This document shows positions 1 through 9,837 of a stretch of DNA of 20,912 nt, in pieces. The number at the start of each line of letters is the position of its first letter. Position 1 is the first letter of the stretch. This stretch comes from Chara braunii. Its lineage: Eukaryota; Streptophyta; Charophyceae; Charales; Characeae. The position numbers and the translations under genes were made by a program. The notes under the pieces were generated by a model, which searched no databases, had not been told where the DNA came from, and saw nothing but the letters and a program-made list of their open reading frames with translations. The stretch covers positions 235,148-256,059 of the forward strand of contig BFEA01000076.1 in assembly GCA_003427395.1 (NCBI GenBank). The letters run 5' to 3'.

Positions 1-255
1 ACTTTCGAAGAAGCAATGACTTACAGGGAATATTACCGAATCCTTTTAGAAATGGGGCTGTTTGACAACGGGGAGAGGTATGAGGTCCTATGCATACTAC
101 GCGCAACTTTGACAACAAGGCCAAGTATTCCACTAATCAATGACTACGTCATGTGGGACGTCATCCGGTGGGAGGTAGGCCGGGGCCTGACCTACATAGA
201 CGATCTGTACCGGCCTTACGAGCTGGAAGATGCTATCCCCCGAAAGGTGAACTAA
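1..255 (+). CDS. Unrecognised protein fragment, open at left edge
   Basis: The frame is open from base 1 and ends at a TAA at 253-255. The first ATG is at 16, but the frame continues upstream of it, so the gene may be cut by the window edge. The visible part is about 84 residues, rich in aromatic and charged residues, with a segment reading NDYVMWDVIRWEV. I do not recognise a domain. There is no signal peptide or membrane segment. It lies upstream of the Gag region of the retrotransposon on the same strand, so it may be an accessory reading frame of that element, the end of another element, or a host gene remnant. The tail of the reading frame at 854-1168 has a loosely similar residue pattern, suggesting a related domain. 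Composition looks coding; function is unknown. Confidence 0.4.
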   Translation, partial: TFEEAMTYREYYRILLEMGLFDNGERYEVLCILRATLTTRPSIPLINDYVMWDVIRWEVGRGLTYIDDLYRPYELEDAIPRKVN

Positions 256-388
256 GAAAGGAAAAATTAGCAGAAACCAGAGAAGAAGAATAAGGACATG
301 GAAGGAAAAAGAGGCAGTAGATGGACGGTTGCTGAAGAAAGGATGTAATCCTTTGTGTCTAGGCTATGCCGGAAATCACCAATCAACA

Positions 389-1168
389 ATGGCGGCGAGA
401 CGCGTCCGGATGGCACGCCAACCCCGGTACCCCGGCCCACCCTGGAATAATGGCAGGGGGTGGGAAGTATCGCTTCCATCAAGCTACGAGTTCCGAGGAG
501 TCGATGTAGAATGGCGGGCCGTGACTCTAGGGAGGGACAACGCCTTCGTAATGGTGAAATGTTTGTGGACCGGGATGCGGTTTAACCGGGGACCTGGGGA
601 TGACCTATACTCCAATTTAGAAATAATTGGGACTTTGTACCTACCCGAAGTTGGATGGCACTTGCTAGGGATCAGAATAGCACAGGGTCACGAACTAGCC
701 CCGGTCTTCCGGAGGGCCGCCCTGGTATTGACGCGGATAGGTCAAGCAATCCGGGGCAGGAGGAACGTGGGCTTGCGAACCAGGGTGGAAGTAGGGAGCT
801 GGTGAGGGTTCAGGGCGCCAACAACCCCGCTAAGATGTCAGGTCCCCCGATTTATGATAGACGGTATCTTTGGAAGCCTTCCTAGGGTGCAAGATATGGC
901 GGACTCAGTAATAGTATGGGTAGACTGCTTCCCACCTCAAGCAATCGGGATGTTTTACGACGTCTTCGTGGAGCACGGGCCGTTTTGGGGGAACCGGGCC
1001 CGGAAATTGCTTGAGGTCATCAATATCCTGATATTCGGGGCGCCGCGGTTAGCCTATGCGGATTATGAGCATATAATTCGGAGAGAAACTGAGATAGGGG
1101 AAAGTTATTTAGCACGGGTAGCTCAACTGTGCGAGGAGCCTATGGAGCCGGAAGGGCCGAGAGGATGA
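389..1168 (+). pseudogene. Unrecognised reading frame broken by one TGA
   Basis: One frame runs from an ATG at 389 to a TGA at 1166-1168, interrupted by a TGA at 803-805. The half after the stop has its own ATG at 854. The first half has a W/R/G-rich start and then a hydrophobic-charged stretch; the second includes VIVWVDCFPPQAIG and ADYEHIIRRETEIGE. I recognise no family. A second possible start, ATG 835, opens a short frame that stops at 883-885 and could once have joined the second half through a frame change. The position just upstream of Gag and the same orientation fit an accessory frame of the retrotransposon, but that is inference. The residue pattern of the second half loosely resembles the fragment at 1-255. 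Confidence 0.4.
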
Positions 1169-1722
1169 GAGCGGGACTAGCACAGGTGACCAAACCCGTA
1201 TAGCAAAACTAGAGTAATACTACTATATAGTGGGCCTTGTTAAGGTAGAAAGGGGACCGTCAGATTAAGACGGCCAATTATGTCGCTGCGAGGCGGAAAG
1301 GATGGTAAGGACGCGTAGTCTGAAAAGTGGGGGAGGGGGGGCGCCTCGTGTATACATTTTTAGTAAGAACCGCCCGAATGGCGTTTCGGCAAGCTTCGAA
1401 GGACCAGAAGGGGTACGTAAAATTTTAGGGGCCAAGGCGTGATGGAGAGCCCCTACAAGGTTGAAAGGAGGTGCCAATCGGCAGGCAACCGGGGCAGGGC
1501 AAACATGGATGTCAGGAATGGGGGAATAAGCGGTTCCTCCTGTCCGTCCTACATGTGACTAGGGTAGGTGAGACTATTAAAGTTGCCAAACGAACGGAAG
1601 ATAACAATAGGTACCGAGTAGGGAGGACCTTGAAATGCGTAAGGCATTGTAAGCACGAGAGGGGGCACGCTCGGCCGGGGCAGGTCCTTCGTAATGGATG
1701 AGAACCTTACCTACCCACCCGC
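1169..1722. other. Gene-poor gap between upstream frames and Gag
   Basis: No convincing coding segment was found in about 550 bases. It holds a G-run near 1328-1340 and short open frames (for example 1471-1701) that look like chance. It could contain the retrotransposon leader, but I could not identify a primer-binding site or an LTR end. Confidence 0.4.
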
Positions 1723-2300
1723 AACGAAGATTGGGCATTCCTAAATACCAAACAAAGGCGCGACCTCAAGAAAGACCCCTGCTACCGATATGCCTTCGTC
1801 AGCCGGAAGGTAATATCAGCAGAACCCGCATTCCATGAAAACCAATGCGGGATAAGACCACGATAACCATCATGACCGGAGAGGTTGAAACCCTCCCGAA
1901 AAACGAGAGGAAAATGTTGACCTTAAGGGGGAGGGAGAACCTTCTCCGGCAAAGCAGGAGAAAGCTCGGGAAAAGTCAGGGGAAGCAAACGAGGGACCCA
2001 GGAAACCAGGGATGGTAGAGATAAAGAAGGATCACGCTCGCGGAATTCAGATGGGGCTGTGTCAAAGAAAGTGAGAGTCACGGATGCGCGACGCAAATTA
2101 GCGGAGATAGAGAAGAGGACCGCGTAGTGCACGGCAAGGTTGATCGAGGAAATGATGATCGGAAGCGAGGAGGACCTTTCGGGGGAAGGACTGTGTAACG
2201 AACGGAAGACCAGCCAAGGCGAAATAAGGCAGGAGGTAAGGATAGTGATCACAGAAGGACGCCCAGCAAGAGAGGGAAAGAGAGGGGGGACTCTCTTGAA
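1723..2300 (+). pseudogene. Gag N-terminal region, relic in three frames
   Basis: Several consecutive open stretches look coding but sit in different frames: about 1723-1863 (ends TAA 1864), 1872-1925, 1925-2040 and 2038-2300 (with a TAG at 2125-2127). They encode a charged, low-complexity sequence rich in K, E and R, typical of the region before a retrotransposon capsid; the 1723-1863 piece is less biased and includes RYAFVSRKVISAEP. No catalytic motif is expected here. The role, N-terminal Gag, is inferred from position and from continuity with the Gag frame that begins around 2298. The frame switches imply small insertions or deletions. Confidence 0.5.
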
Positions 2301-3409
2301 GTAGAAGCGGAAAAAGCTACAAACCCGCCAGCCATAGACAGCAGGGCTAGCCGTCTGCAGGCCGCGCCAATAGTTATGCGGGGGTGTGAGGGACTTTGAA
2401 GCCTGAGGGAAAAAGTATTGGGATTATTCGATCCGGAGGGGACCGCAAAAGTCGGGGAGAGACGAAGGGCCGACAAGGAAGTACAGGGAACGAGTGCGGC
2501 CGGCGAGGCCAACGGTTCCAAAGGTGGCCTCAAGAAGATGGTGCGAGCACTAAACAAAAATCAAGGATACCTTGCAGACGCTAAGAAAAAGTTGACTTTT
2601 GACGGAGCAAACATCACAGAATTCCTAATAGACTACGAGAACCTGACAACATTACTAAAATGGAGTGAAGAAGAGAAGATGGATCACCTAGGGCAGCATA
2701 TGTCGCTTAGCCTAGGGCGAGACATAATGGCAATCGTCGCCGCCAACAGGTCTTGGAAGGAAACCCGGGATGTGATGATGAGGAAATACCTGGCGGCGGA
2801 AAATTGGCAACAGAAGCCGAATTAGCAGCAGTACAAAGGAAGAACTTCGCCACGTACAATGACTTCCTAAGAGAATTCACCCTGGTGGCATTGAGGATCC
2901 TTGGGGTAACGGACCGAATAATGAGCAAGTATTTCCTTAGGCAGTTCTCCGAGTTCGACAAGGACGGAATTTTGTCAGCATACCAGCAAACGAGCAAATT
3001 CGTGAACACGAGGGATGTTGATTTTAGTACGGTAACAGACCTTGCCGAGAGAACGGTAGTGACCGAGTCGTTGGCCTTGCTTAAGGAGGGAGAAGTCTTA
3101 GATCTAACGGGCAAGACGGGGGACAAGGTGAAGAAAGGGGTAGAAAGCCTACACGAACGTGTGCACGGGGTCGGCAATAAGATAGAGAGGGTGGAGAATG
3201 CGCTAATGGTAATGCAAGTGCAAGTATCCCGACCCTCCCTCCCTCCTCAAGAAGCCATAATTCCGGCAGGAGTGGCCAACCGGGGGTTCAACAGGAGAGA
3301 CCTTGCCAATGAGCACTGCAAATATTGCACAACGATCGGCCATTTTGTGCGAGCTTGCCCGAAGCTCAACCACGATACCATGAGAAAAAGGTGCACCAGG
3401 TCACTATAA
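2298..3409 (+). pseudogene. gag: Gag capsid and CCHC nucleocapsid relic
   Basis: Gag packages element RNA into virus-like particles in the cytoplasm. The frame is open from about 2298, interrupted by TGA 2397-2399, and runs to 2825; the continuation lies in another frame from about 2795 to a TAA at 3407-3409, so a small indel lies near the AAAA at 2800-2803. A candidate ATG is at 2418. The capsid-like part is predominantly helical and charged. The C-terminal part ends in an exact CX2CX4HX4C knuckle, CKYCTTIGHFVRAC, at 3317-3358, the RNA-binding signature of Gag nucleocapsid. After the TAA the same frame stays open. The zinc knuckle makes the Gag call firm; the protein is disrupted. Confidence 0.85.
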
Positions 3410-4070
3410 GGGGAAACTTCCGGACCCCGGGGAGAACGAGTGAACTGGAACTCGCCTGGAGTAATGCGGTGTGTCGTGATTGCCCTCAATGAGCTGGATA
3501 TAGCAGCAGTAGAGGCCGAGCCGGTAGCCGACATCGTCTGGGACCAACCCCAAGGGCGCGGGGCACAAGTGAACTTTATCCTAGAAAATGACGAACACGA
3601 TAGGGTGAACGTGAATACGCGGCAGGGAGCAGAGGCGAAAAGAGTTATCCGTGATACGGTAATGGAGGAAGTCGCAGGGGGCAACGCAATCCAGACCGAG
3701 CCTGAGACCGGGGAACCACAGAAGGTCTACGGAAAGCCTAGGGAAGAAGAACCTATGGACAAAGTCACGGCGACAAAGAAGAAATTCAAGTATCAGATTC
3801 TGATCCTAACAATGCCAGAGACCGACGACACCCTTAGCAAGTTGCTGGGAACCATGGTATCGGTGTCCTTTCAGACCATGTTACAGACAAGTCATAGGCT
3901 GCTTACAGGGCTTAGGCAACTATTGACTTGTCGGCGAGTGGAGGTAGAAAAAACTCCGAAATCACAAGAAGAGGAAAAGGAGGAGGAGACTCCGTAAGAA
4001 GTCGCTAACCTTCAGAGGATTCCTGGGGATTTGGAGGATTTGGAAAAAGCTTTCGCAGATACCAGATCGT
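3410..4070 (+). pseudogene. Gag-protease linker relic
   Basis: The Gag frame continues after TAA 3407 without a break to TAA 3995-3997, then stays open to TGA 4067-4069. The piece 3440-3997 (185 codons from its first alternative start) is acidic, with many E, D and K residues, and contains a hydrophobic-polar segment, TLSKLLGTMVSVSFQTML, probably helical. Such poorly conserved linkers commonly sit between zinc knuckle and protease in Ty3-like polyproteins. I see no enzymatic motif. It ends in an E/K-rich tail (EEEKEEE), followed by a further coding-like stretch (QRIPGDLEDLEKAFAD) before the frame changes into the protease at about 4070-4086. Confidence 0.55.
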
Positions 4071-4085
4071 GAAGGCGGAGATGTC

Positions 4086-4601
4086 ATGAGAACGCCGCCC
4101 GGAACAAAGCTCAGTTTCCATGCGTTGCCCGTAGGAAAGCTGAAAGTACAAATCGGGACTCATCACACAGATGCTCTAGTAGCTGGAGGTGCGGAAATCA
4201 CACTCATAAGGAGCAATTTCGCAGCGAACACCAGTTGTGTAGTTAACAAGGAAGTTATGGGAAGCATTCGGGGAGCCAGTGGGGAAATCCCGTTCTCAGG
4301 ATATGTCACCAAGTGCGCAGTCAAGGCGGGCGTCCAGGAGTCAATCTGGTCATTTCAACGGATGACCGTGCTAGACGAGATGGACCATGACATAAACCTC
4401 GGGAGGCCATGGTGTGCCAATGTAGAAATGATAGGGATGCATTTGCATGACAGGACATACACGGTAGACATAGAGGACCCGGTAACTGACTGTGGGGAGC
4501 TCGTCCGACTCATTGGGACAGGAGGAGACCCTCCTAAAGGAAAACTGGCGACATGGTTTCCTTTGTTCGAAGATAACGCTCGAAAGGGGGCTTTCGCTTG
4601 A
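4086..4601 (+). pseudogene. Retropepsin-like protease, catalytic Asp lost
   Basis: Retropepsins cleave the Gag-Pol polyprotein; each subunit supplies one aspartate in a D-[S/T]-G triplet followed by a hydrophobic strand. Here the matching site reads ALVAGGAEITLI, with Ala (GCT, 4182-4184) where Asp is expected and Gly in place of Ser/Thr. The downstream hydrophobic-Gly signature is present in DHDINLGRPW. The piece is 171 codons, of which a core of about 100 fits a retropepsin fold. An in-frame TGA at 4599-4601 ends it and the same frame goes on after it. One base change (A to C) would account for Asp to Ala; whether a D-G-G triplet was ancestral cannot be told here. The protease is predicted inactive. 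Confidence 0.7.
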
Positions 4602-5039
4602 ATGGAGGGAATGAGTGAGAGGGTGGATATCATGATTGAGGAGGCGTTCAGTAAGAAGGAGTGGATTAAGATGGGCCTACCCCAGAAGAAAAGAAGGCAG
4701 GAAGACGAAATCCTAGGTGTCATGGTGGTGGAAAAGGAGTCGGAAGTTGAACTCGGGGCCAGTTTGCCCAAGCAAAAGGAAGTGCAGAAGAAGGTGCCAG
4801 AAGTCGCACTCGATATCCCCGATTTACTACAGTTCATCGAAGTTATCAAATACTACAAAGTTGGGGTGGACTCGACAGCGCTTACCAAATTCGAAGAGGA
4901 AGTGCGAAAGGGTTACTGTCTTAATGGGAAAGTAATCAGTATTCAGCCTTGTATCGTGGAGACAACAAAGGCAATCCCGACCGTTCATTTTTTAGAAGAA
5001 AGATTCCGGAAGGAAGTGTTCGAAAGTACAAACCAGTAG
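4602..5039 (+). pseudogene. Protease-RT connector relic
   Basis: This is the direct in-frame continuation of the protease frame after TGA 4599-4601 and ends at TAG 5037-5039. It is charged and lysine/glutamate rich, with a likely helical segment (IPDLLQFIEVIKYYKVGVD), and shows no catalytic motif. The downstream part overlaps the next frame (4949-5563); continuity of coding-like sequence passes from one frame to the other near 5000, implying an indel. Its position matches the spacer before the reverse transcriptase of Ty3-like elements. Confidence 0.5.
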
Positions 5040-6067
5040 GTAAGAAAGTTAAGCCAGTCTCAATCCTACTAGAAACATCCAAGGAGGAGGCTATGGAAAA
5101 GGAAGAAGAGGTTCTGCACGTAATCCGAGAGAGACGAGCGACGAAAGGGCATCGGATACCGGATGAGGTGGCTGACACCATGAAGATAGGAATAAACGGG
5201 TTTTTAGCGGAGGAAGAAACCCTTTTGATCAAAAGGACGTGCCAGGAGTTTCACCTGGCCTTCGCCTTTAACGACCATCAGAAAGGGCGGTTAGATGCAA
5301 AGTTAATCTCTCCAGTTAAGATCCACACGGTAGAGCATGTATGCTGGAATGACAAAGGGTCGTCCTACAAGTTCGGGATAACTGGGGAAGTAACAAAATT
5401 ACTCAGAGCAAAAATGAACTCCTTCGTCGCAGAGCCTACCGTCTCCTTATGCGAACAGGTGGTTCGCTTTTCGGAAACCCAACAAGACGCTAAGGTGGAT
5501 TCAAGATCTGCAAAAGTTGAATGCAGTGACCATCGGGGATGCCGGGTCGCTGCCTCAGACTGACTTATTGGCAAAATCCCCCGCCGCCCGGAGCATTTAC
5601 TCCTTGGTAGACTTGTATCAGGATACGATCAACTCCCATTGGACGTCCGTGACAGACCGTACACCGCAATGCATACTCCCGTAGGACAGTTGCAGATGCA
5701 GGTAACTCCTATGGGCTTTACGAACGCCGTAGCCGAGGCACAACGAAGGATGCTCGTCGTAGCCGGGCACATGTTCCCAGAGAAATGTGAACCCTACATC
5801 GATGACAACCCGATCAAAGGTGCTCAGGAGAAGGACGAAACAAAAGTTCAGTCGGGAATTCAAAAATTCGTATGGGACCATCTACAAGACATCAAGGACT
5901 TACTTCGCAGATTCCGAGTGTACAATATCACTGCTAGCGGACTAAAGAGTATTCTGGCAGTTCCGGAGGTGACCATATTGAGATTTCATTGTGGGGCATA
6001 TGGGAGGAAGTCGGACCCGATAAAAACCGATAAGATATCTCAATGGCCAACGCCACAACGGAGGTAA
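5000..6067 (+). pseudogene. Reverse transcriptase relic
   Basis: RT copies element RNA into DNA. The coding signal runs through three segments: about 5000-5440 (ends TGA 5561 in that frame), about 5440-5620 in a second frame, and 5620-6067 back in the first frame, ending at TAA 6065. The middle segment holds RT motifs such as RWFAFRKPN and IYSLVDLY, the latter with the first catalytic Asp. The third holds PMGFTNA and the polymerase box YIDD at 5795-5806, with both Asp present. The two frame changes (near 5440 and 5618) cancel, so most of the domain is recognisable. A further change near 6055 leads into RNase H. The length is normal for a Ty3-type RT, but the gene is not translatable. Confidence 0.85.
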
Positions 6068-6751
6068 AAACCTTCTTAGGGGTAGTCGGCTTTTGGAGAA
6101 TATTTATTAAAAGTTTTGCCAGAATTGTCGAGCCTATCCACGCCATGATTAGAGAGGAAGGAACTGTGGATTGGACTGAGGAACGAGAGGCAACTGCCCA
6201 AACTCTGAAAGACGTTCTGACGTCGGAACAAGTCACCTTGATAACGCCTTGTTTTAATAACGAAGTTGGACAGCGATTTATCCTCGAGACAGACGGAGGA
6301 CTCTTGGCCGTAGGAGGCGTTTTAATACAGAAAGGCGAGGAAGGAAAAAAAAAGGCCAATCAGGTTGCCTTGTTTTAACGATGAAGTTGAACGACGATTT
6401 ATCCTCGAGACAGACGGAGGACTCTTGGTCGTAGGAGGCGTTCTGATACAGAAAGGCGAGGAAGGAAAAAAAAGGCCAATTAGGTTCGAAAGTAGAACCC
6501 TGAACTTTGTAGAACGTCGATACTCCCAATTTAAAAAGGAGGTCATAGTCGTTCTACATTTCCTCAAGACCTTCGAAGCCTACCTATTCGGGAGGCGTTT
6601 TATTCTGAGGATCGATCCGACCAATGTCGCAGGGGCTTTAAAGAATTATAAGCCTATAGATCCGACCGTTGGAAGATGGGTAGGCTTCATCTGGCAGTTC
6701 GATTACAAAATCGAACGAATTGTTGGGCTCAGGAACAAGGCCGATGGCTAA
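6058..6751 (+). pseudogene. RNase H relic with internal duplication
   Basis: Retrotransposon RNase H removes RNA from the RNA-DNA hybrid. The piece 6058-6378 carries TFLGVVGFWRIF (RT connection) and the first RNase H strand RFILETDGG; it ends at TAA 6376. A 121-bp tandem duplication repeats that strand (copies 6246-6366 and 6367-6486) in a shifted frame, and the second copy leads into the rest of the domain: ESRTLN, VERRYSQFKKE and LRIDPTN, supplying the remaining acidic residues. The domain ends in GLRNKADG at TAA 6749-6751, where one missing base changes the frame. Two copies of strand 1 cannot fold as one domain. Confidence 0.85.
6246..6486 (+). repeat. 121-bp tandem duplication in RNase H
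   Basis: Copy 1 is 6246-6366 and copy 2 is 6367-6486. They differ by about ten substitutions and one A in a poly(A) run, roughly 92% identity counted by eye. 121 is not a multiple of three, so the duplication shifts the reading frame. Confidence 0.93.
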
Positions 6752-7449
6752 GTCGGGTCTGCATCACACCCGAAGGGGTGAAGGATGCGGAACTCATCGA
6801 CGCTTTCTTGGAATACGAAGGAGGAACCGTCGTAGTAAATAACGAAATAATGAGCAAAGCGTGCCCGTCAAGGGAATTGCTGATTCGGACCTTGGAAAAA
6901 AGGGCACCTGTTGTAGTTGCGGAACTCAGGGAAGGACCAGTTACCACACAAGGGCGCAAAGAAGAGAAGGATTCGTGGGGAGCAACAGCGGGTCCGAGGG
7001 AGGAATTAATAGCGATGGCCGTTGAAGGAGGCCGGGAAGCCATGATGAGTTTAGTAGAGTTTTGGGAACGAGAAGAGTTGCAGCATTTGGTGAACCAGAC
7101 GCAAGAGGGACAGGGTGAGGGTCAAGAAGGAAATTTTTTTTTCTATGTTCAGATGTACGAGGGGATCTTTCGAGAAATCGGATTGTTGCTGGTAGGGAAC
7201 AAGCAGGCCGTGGAAGGCAGCTTTAAAGCAAGGGAGGAGGCCGAAAGGTACGTCATAAGAAATGGCCATCTGTTCAAAAGGGAGGCTAGTGTTATGCCTA
7301 GGAGAGTCGTATGCGGGAGGTCTAGGCAGTTGAACGTAATCCAAGCAATGCACGACGGACTAGTTGGAGGACACCGATCGTCAAAAGGGACCCTTGCAAA
7401 AATACCGCCTCTTTACTTTTGGCCAGGCATGATAAGTATGGTGGCCACG
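6752..7449 (+). pseudogene. Integrase N-terminal part, truncated by insertion
   Basis: After the frame change at 6749 the coding signal continues with LSRV (end of RNase H) and a roughly 190-residue acidic linker, then the integrase zinc-binding domain. The His pair is in MHDGLVGGH (His codons 7351 and 7372), followed by KIPPLYFWPGM, typical of the Ty3 integrase N-terminus. The paired cysteines are missing: after ACG at 7447-7449 the sequence becomes unrelated. The CX2C half reappears at 14246-14257. The nominal open frame to 7767 is therefore chimeric. Integrase inserts the cDNA into chromosomal DNA in the nucleus; this copy cannot. Confidence 0.85.
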
Positions 7450-7450
7450 A

Positions 7451-8520
7451 TGTCGAGCGCATCGGTCCGGCACCACACAGGGCAGCGCGGGACCCTCCCG
7501 GCCGCGTCACACAGGAGTTGGTTTTATTCCTCGTCGCAAATGCATGTGAAGCTTCCGCACGCCGCTTCTGCTGAGTGCGGCCATACCTCTTACAAGCCCC
7601 TACGACAGGATAGGGCCTACGCGAGGCACGACTTACCTCCACCTTACGGGAGCTGTCACCTCCGTTCGGCGGGCGTATCCCCGCCGAGCTACCAGTCCAC
7701 AATACGAAAGCTGATCAGTTGCAATCGCAGAGGTGAACCAACCAAGGGCGTTTCTCATTCGCTGTAGCATATGTGGGGTACGCGCGGTATCACGCCTCTA
7801 TCGGACCCGCACGCGAACCGACATCTTGGGGGGCTGAGGTCCTAAGCGCGACTCGTCGCCGGTCGAGTAGGACGCATCCCACACGCCATGCGCACGCCAC
7901 TATAAAGAACATAAAAATAAAACACTCACACACATGCACGTACATATACATATACAGAATGACACTGAACAAACAGCGCGACAACACTCCTAGTCCCTTA
8001 GTAGCCATCCCATAACTTTCCGATGCGGAAGTCAGATAGGCGTCGCGCGCGAGGCGTAGTATAAAACCGTGCGGACGCAGGGCTAACTCATATCGACTCG
8101 TAATGCAAGCGTATGCAAACGGTCGTTGTGATGGCGTACTATGTAGTACCCATACTTATGCGATCCTCGTTAATCTCGAGGGTCGCGTTCGACACTCAAG
8201 TGTGGGCTGACACGCGCCTTGAGGGTTAATCTCCCGATGCTGGACAACCGCCAAGTGCAGTTGAGAACCACACCCTCTTCTGCACCCTGCGGAGAGTGGG
8301 TGGTACACAGGTTCATACCTGTGGTGGCAATTGTCTCTTATTGCCCTGGAGACCAGCTCCATCACCTAGGGCCTGGAGAGAAGTCAAGGGGTTTGACTTT
8401 GACGGTTGCCACGGACTACAACGTCCAACTATAAAAATCTTTAAAAAGCAAAGGATAAGGGAAAGTCTCATTCCCCTCGAAAAACATAATATGTTCAACC
8501 CTTACTCGCTGTCACAGTAG
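7451..8520. other. GC-rich left end of the insertion
   Basis: No gene supported. It is GC-rich to about 7900, then has a short CA/TA-rich stretch (7918-7958). A TATAAAA lies at 8060-8066. Short open frames here (for example 7773-8015, 8219-8434) lack protein-like features. Confidence 0.4.
8060..8066 (+). promoter_or_regulatory. TATA-box-like TATAAAA
   Basis: TATAAAA in a GC-rich setting, 610 bp from the left end of the insertion. It could be a core promoter of the inserted element; no start-site evidence. Confidence 0.3.
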
Positions 8521-8875
8521 GCCGCGCGAAATACTCAAGACCTATATATTCACATATATATATAGAGGGTTATTTATATAGGACGATCACTTCTCACAGT
8601 CACAGTGGGGCTCCTCTCAGCCATATATATGTGATCACATGCAGCCATATCCAAAGTCCGAACCATAAACATACCTGCAGTCACATCAAAGATCCAACAA
8701 AAGTCCATGCCCTACACGGGGTCAACTTCAACCATTCTCTGCCCTCATACCCCTTGCTTTAGCCATACAAACCTCAACTTAGCGCACCCTCCCAACAATA
8801 AAATACTCAGCATCTTTGTTAAATGGCCATTCAATAAAGTCCGAGTAAAAACACAATGAAACAAATCAAACCACA
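8521..8875. other. AT-repeat patch and unassigned sequence
   Basis: 8541-8582 is a TA-rich imperfect palindrome (arms CCTATATA and TATATAGG). 8629-8640 is a perfect 12-bp palindrome, ATGTGATCACAT. Nothing else recognised. Confidence 0.45.
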
Positions 8876-9094
8876 GGGCTAAAGCCTTTAGGTTGAGTGG
8901 CAAGAGTGGATTGGAGTTGAATCGTAAGCCGACGAATCGGCAACCGACTTGTTATCAGTGATAACAGAAGGTGATCCTTGTAGGATCAAGCTGAATCTAG
9001 CCCAAATCCTGAATCAATCGATCAAGAAGACCTGTAACACAAGACAGACCAATCCTCAAGCTAAGTCTATAAGTTCATGGAGAATAATCTCCAT
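8876..9094 (+). other. Cluster of short perfect hairpins
   Basis: GGGCTA (8876-8881) pairs with TAGCCC (8998-9003) and encloses three hairpins: GCCGA/TCGGC (8928-8941), GTTATCA/TGATAAC (8951-8965) and TGATCCT/AGGATCA (8972-8988). A fourth, ATGGAGA/TCTCCAT, is at 9077-9094. TGGCAAGAGTGG at 8898-8909 resembles a tRNA/SINE A box. A structured RNA or SINE head is possible; unproven. Confidence 0.4.
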
Positions 9095-9232
9095 ATCACG
9101 ATCTCACTCAAATCATCCTATTTAACTAAGCCTAAGTCTACCTCGAAGCAAGTGCCAAAAGAAAGGTAGACCCTGGCAGAATCTCCTCTATACAGAGTGG
9201 ATTTTCCAGGATTTGCCACCTGTCAAAATATA

Positions 9233-9631
9233 ATCTAACTCCTCTTACACTAAAAAAATTTCGGCAGCGCTTTCCGTAGGAAAAGGGCTATTCCAAGATT
9301 TATGCAAAGCTAAGTTCATAATCTAAAATGACTTTGACTTCTCAAGGTCTAACTTTGTCTAACTCCCTAAATTAGCAAAAATTTGGGCAGCACTCTCTTT
9401 AGAAAAGGCGGTTTCCAAGATTTTTACTGAATCAAAAAGTCAGAAAAGTTGGACTCTGAAAAAGACAAAGTTTGACTAACTCCTTGGTTTTGTAGAAATT
9501 TTGGCAGCGCTTCCCGTAGGAACAGTGGCTTACCAAGATTTATACAAGACCACGTATAATAAAAGATCTCAGAAAATGCAAAAATTGACCTAAGTATAAT
9601 AAAAGATCCCAGAAAATGCAGAAATTGAAAC
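9233..9631. repeat. ~120-bp tandem repeat, three copies
   Basis: A core resembling TTTCGGCAGCGCTTTCCGTA recurs at 9252-9310, 9376-9428 and 9492-9550, each followed by CCAAGATTT and preceded by TAACTCC. Spacing is about 120 bp. The last unit holds a ~40-bp local duplication (9553-9590 and 9593-9631). Confidence 0.75.
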
Positions 9632-9837
9632 TAACTCCTATGATTCTAGCACGTGGCAAGCATCTAAAGCAACTACCATCAAACTGAAACTCAGACTAAG
9701 TAGTAGTCGCGCTCAGTCACATGCAGGCCAAACCACAAAGAGTAAGTACTCTCACCATCCCAAGTCAAAATCCTCATAGATAGTTCATGAATCTTTCAGA
9801 TGATTTAACCCTTATACCCAACGTACATATGGCGTAG

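Noticed and set aside
2795-2806. Programmed ribosomal frameshift in Gag
   Set aside because: No classic slippery heptamer or downstream pseudoknot was seen, and random frame changes abound elsewhere, so an indel is more likely.
7490-7767. Continuation of the integrase frame to 7767
   Set aside because: Past 7449 the residues no longer resemble integrase; the openness is chance sequence of the insertion.
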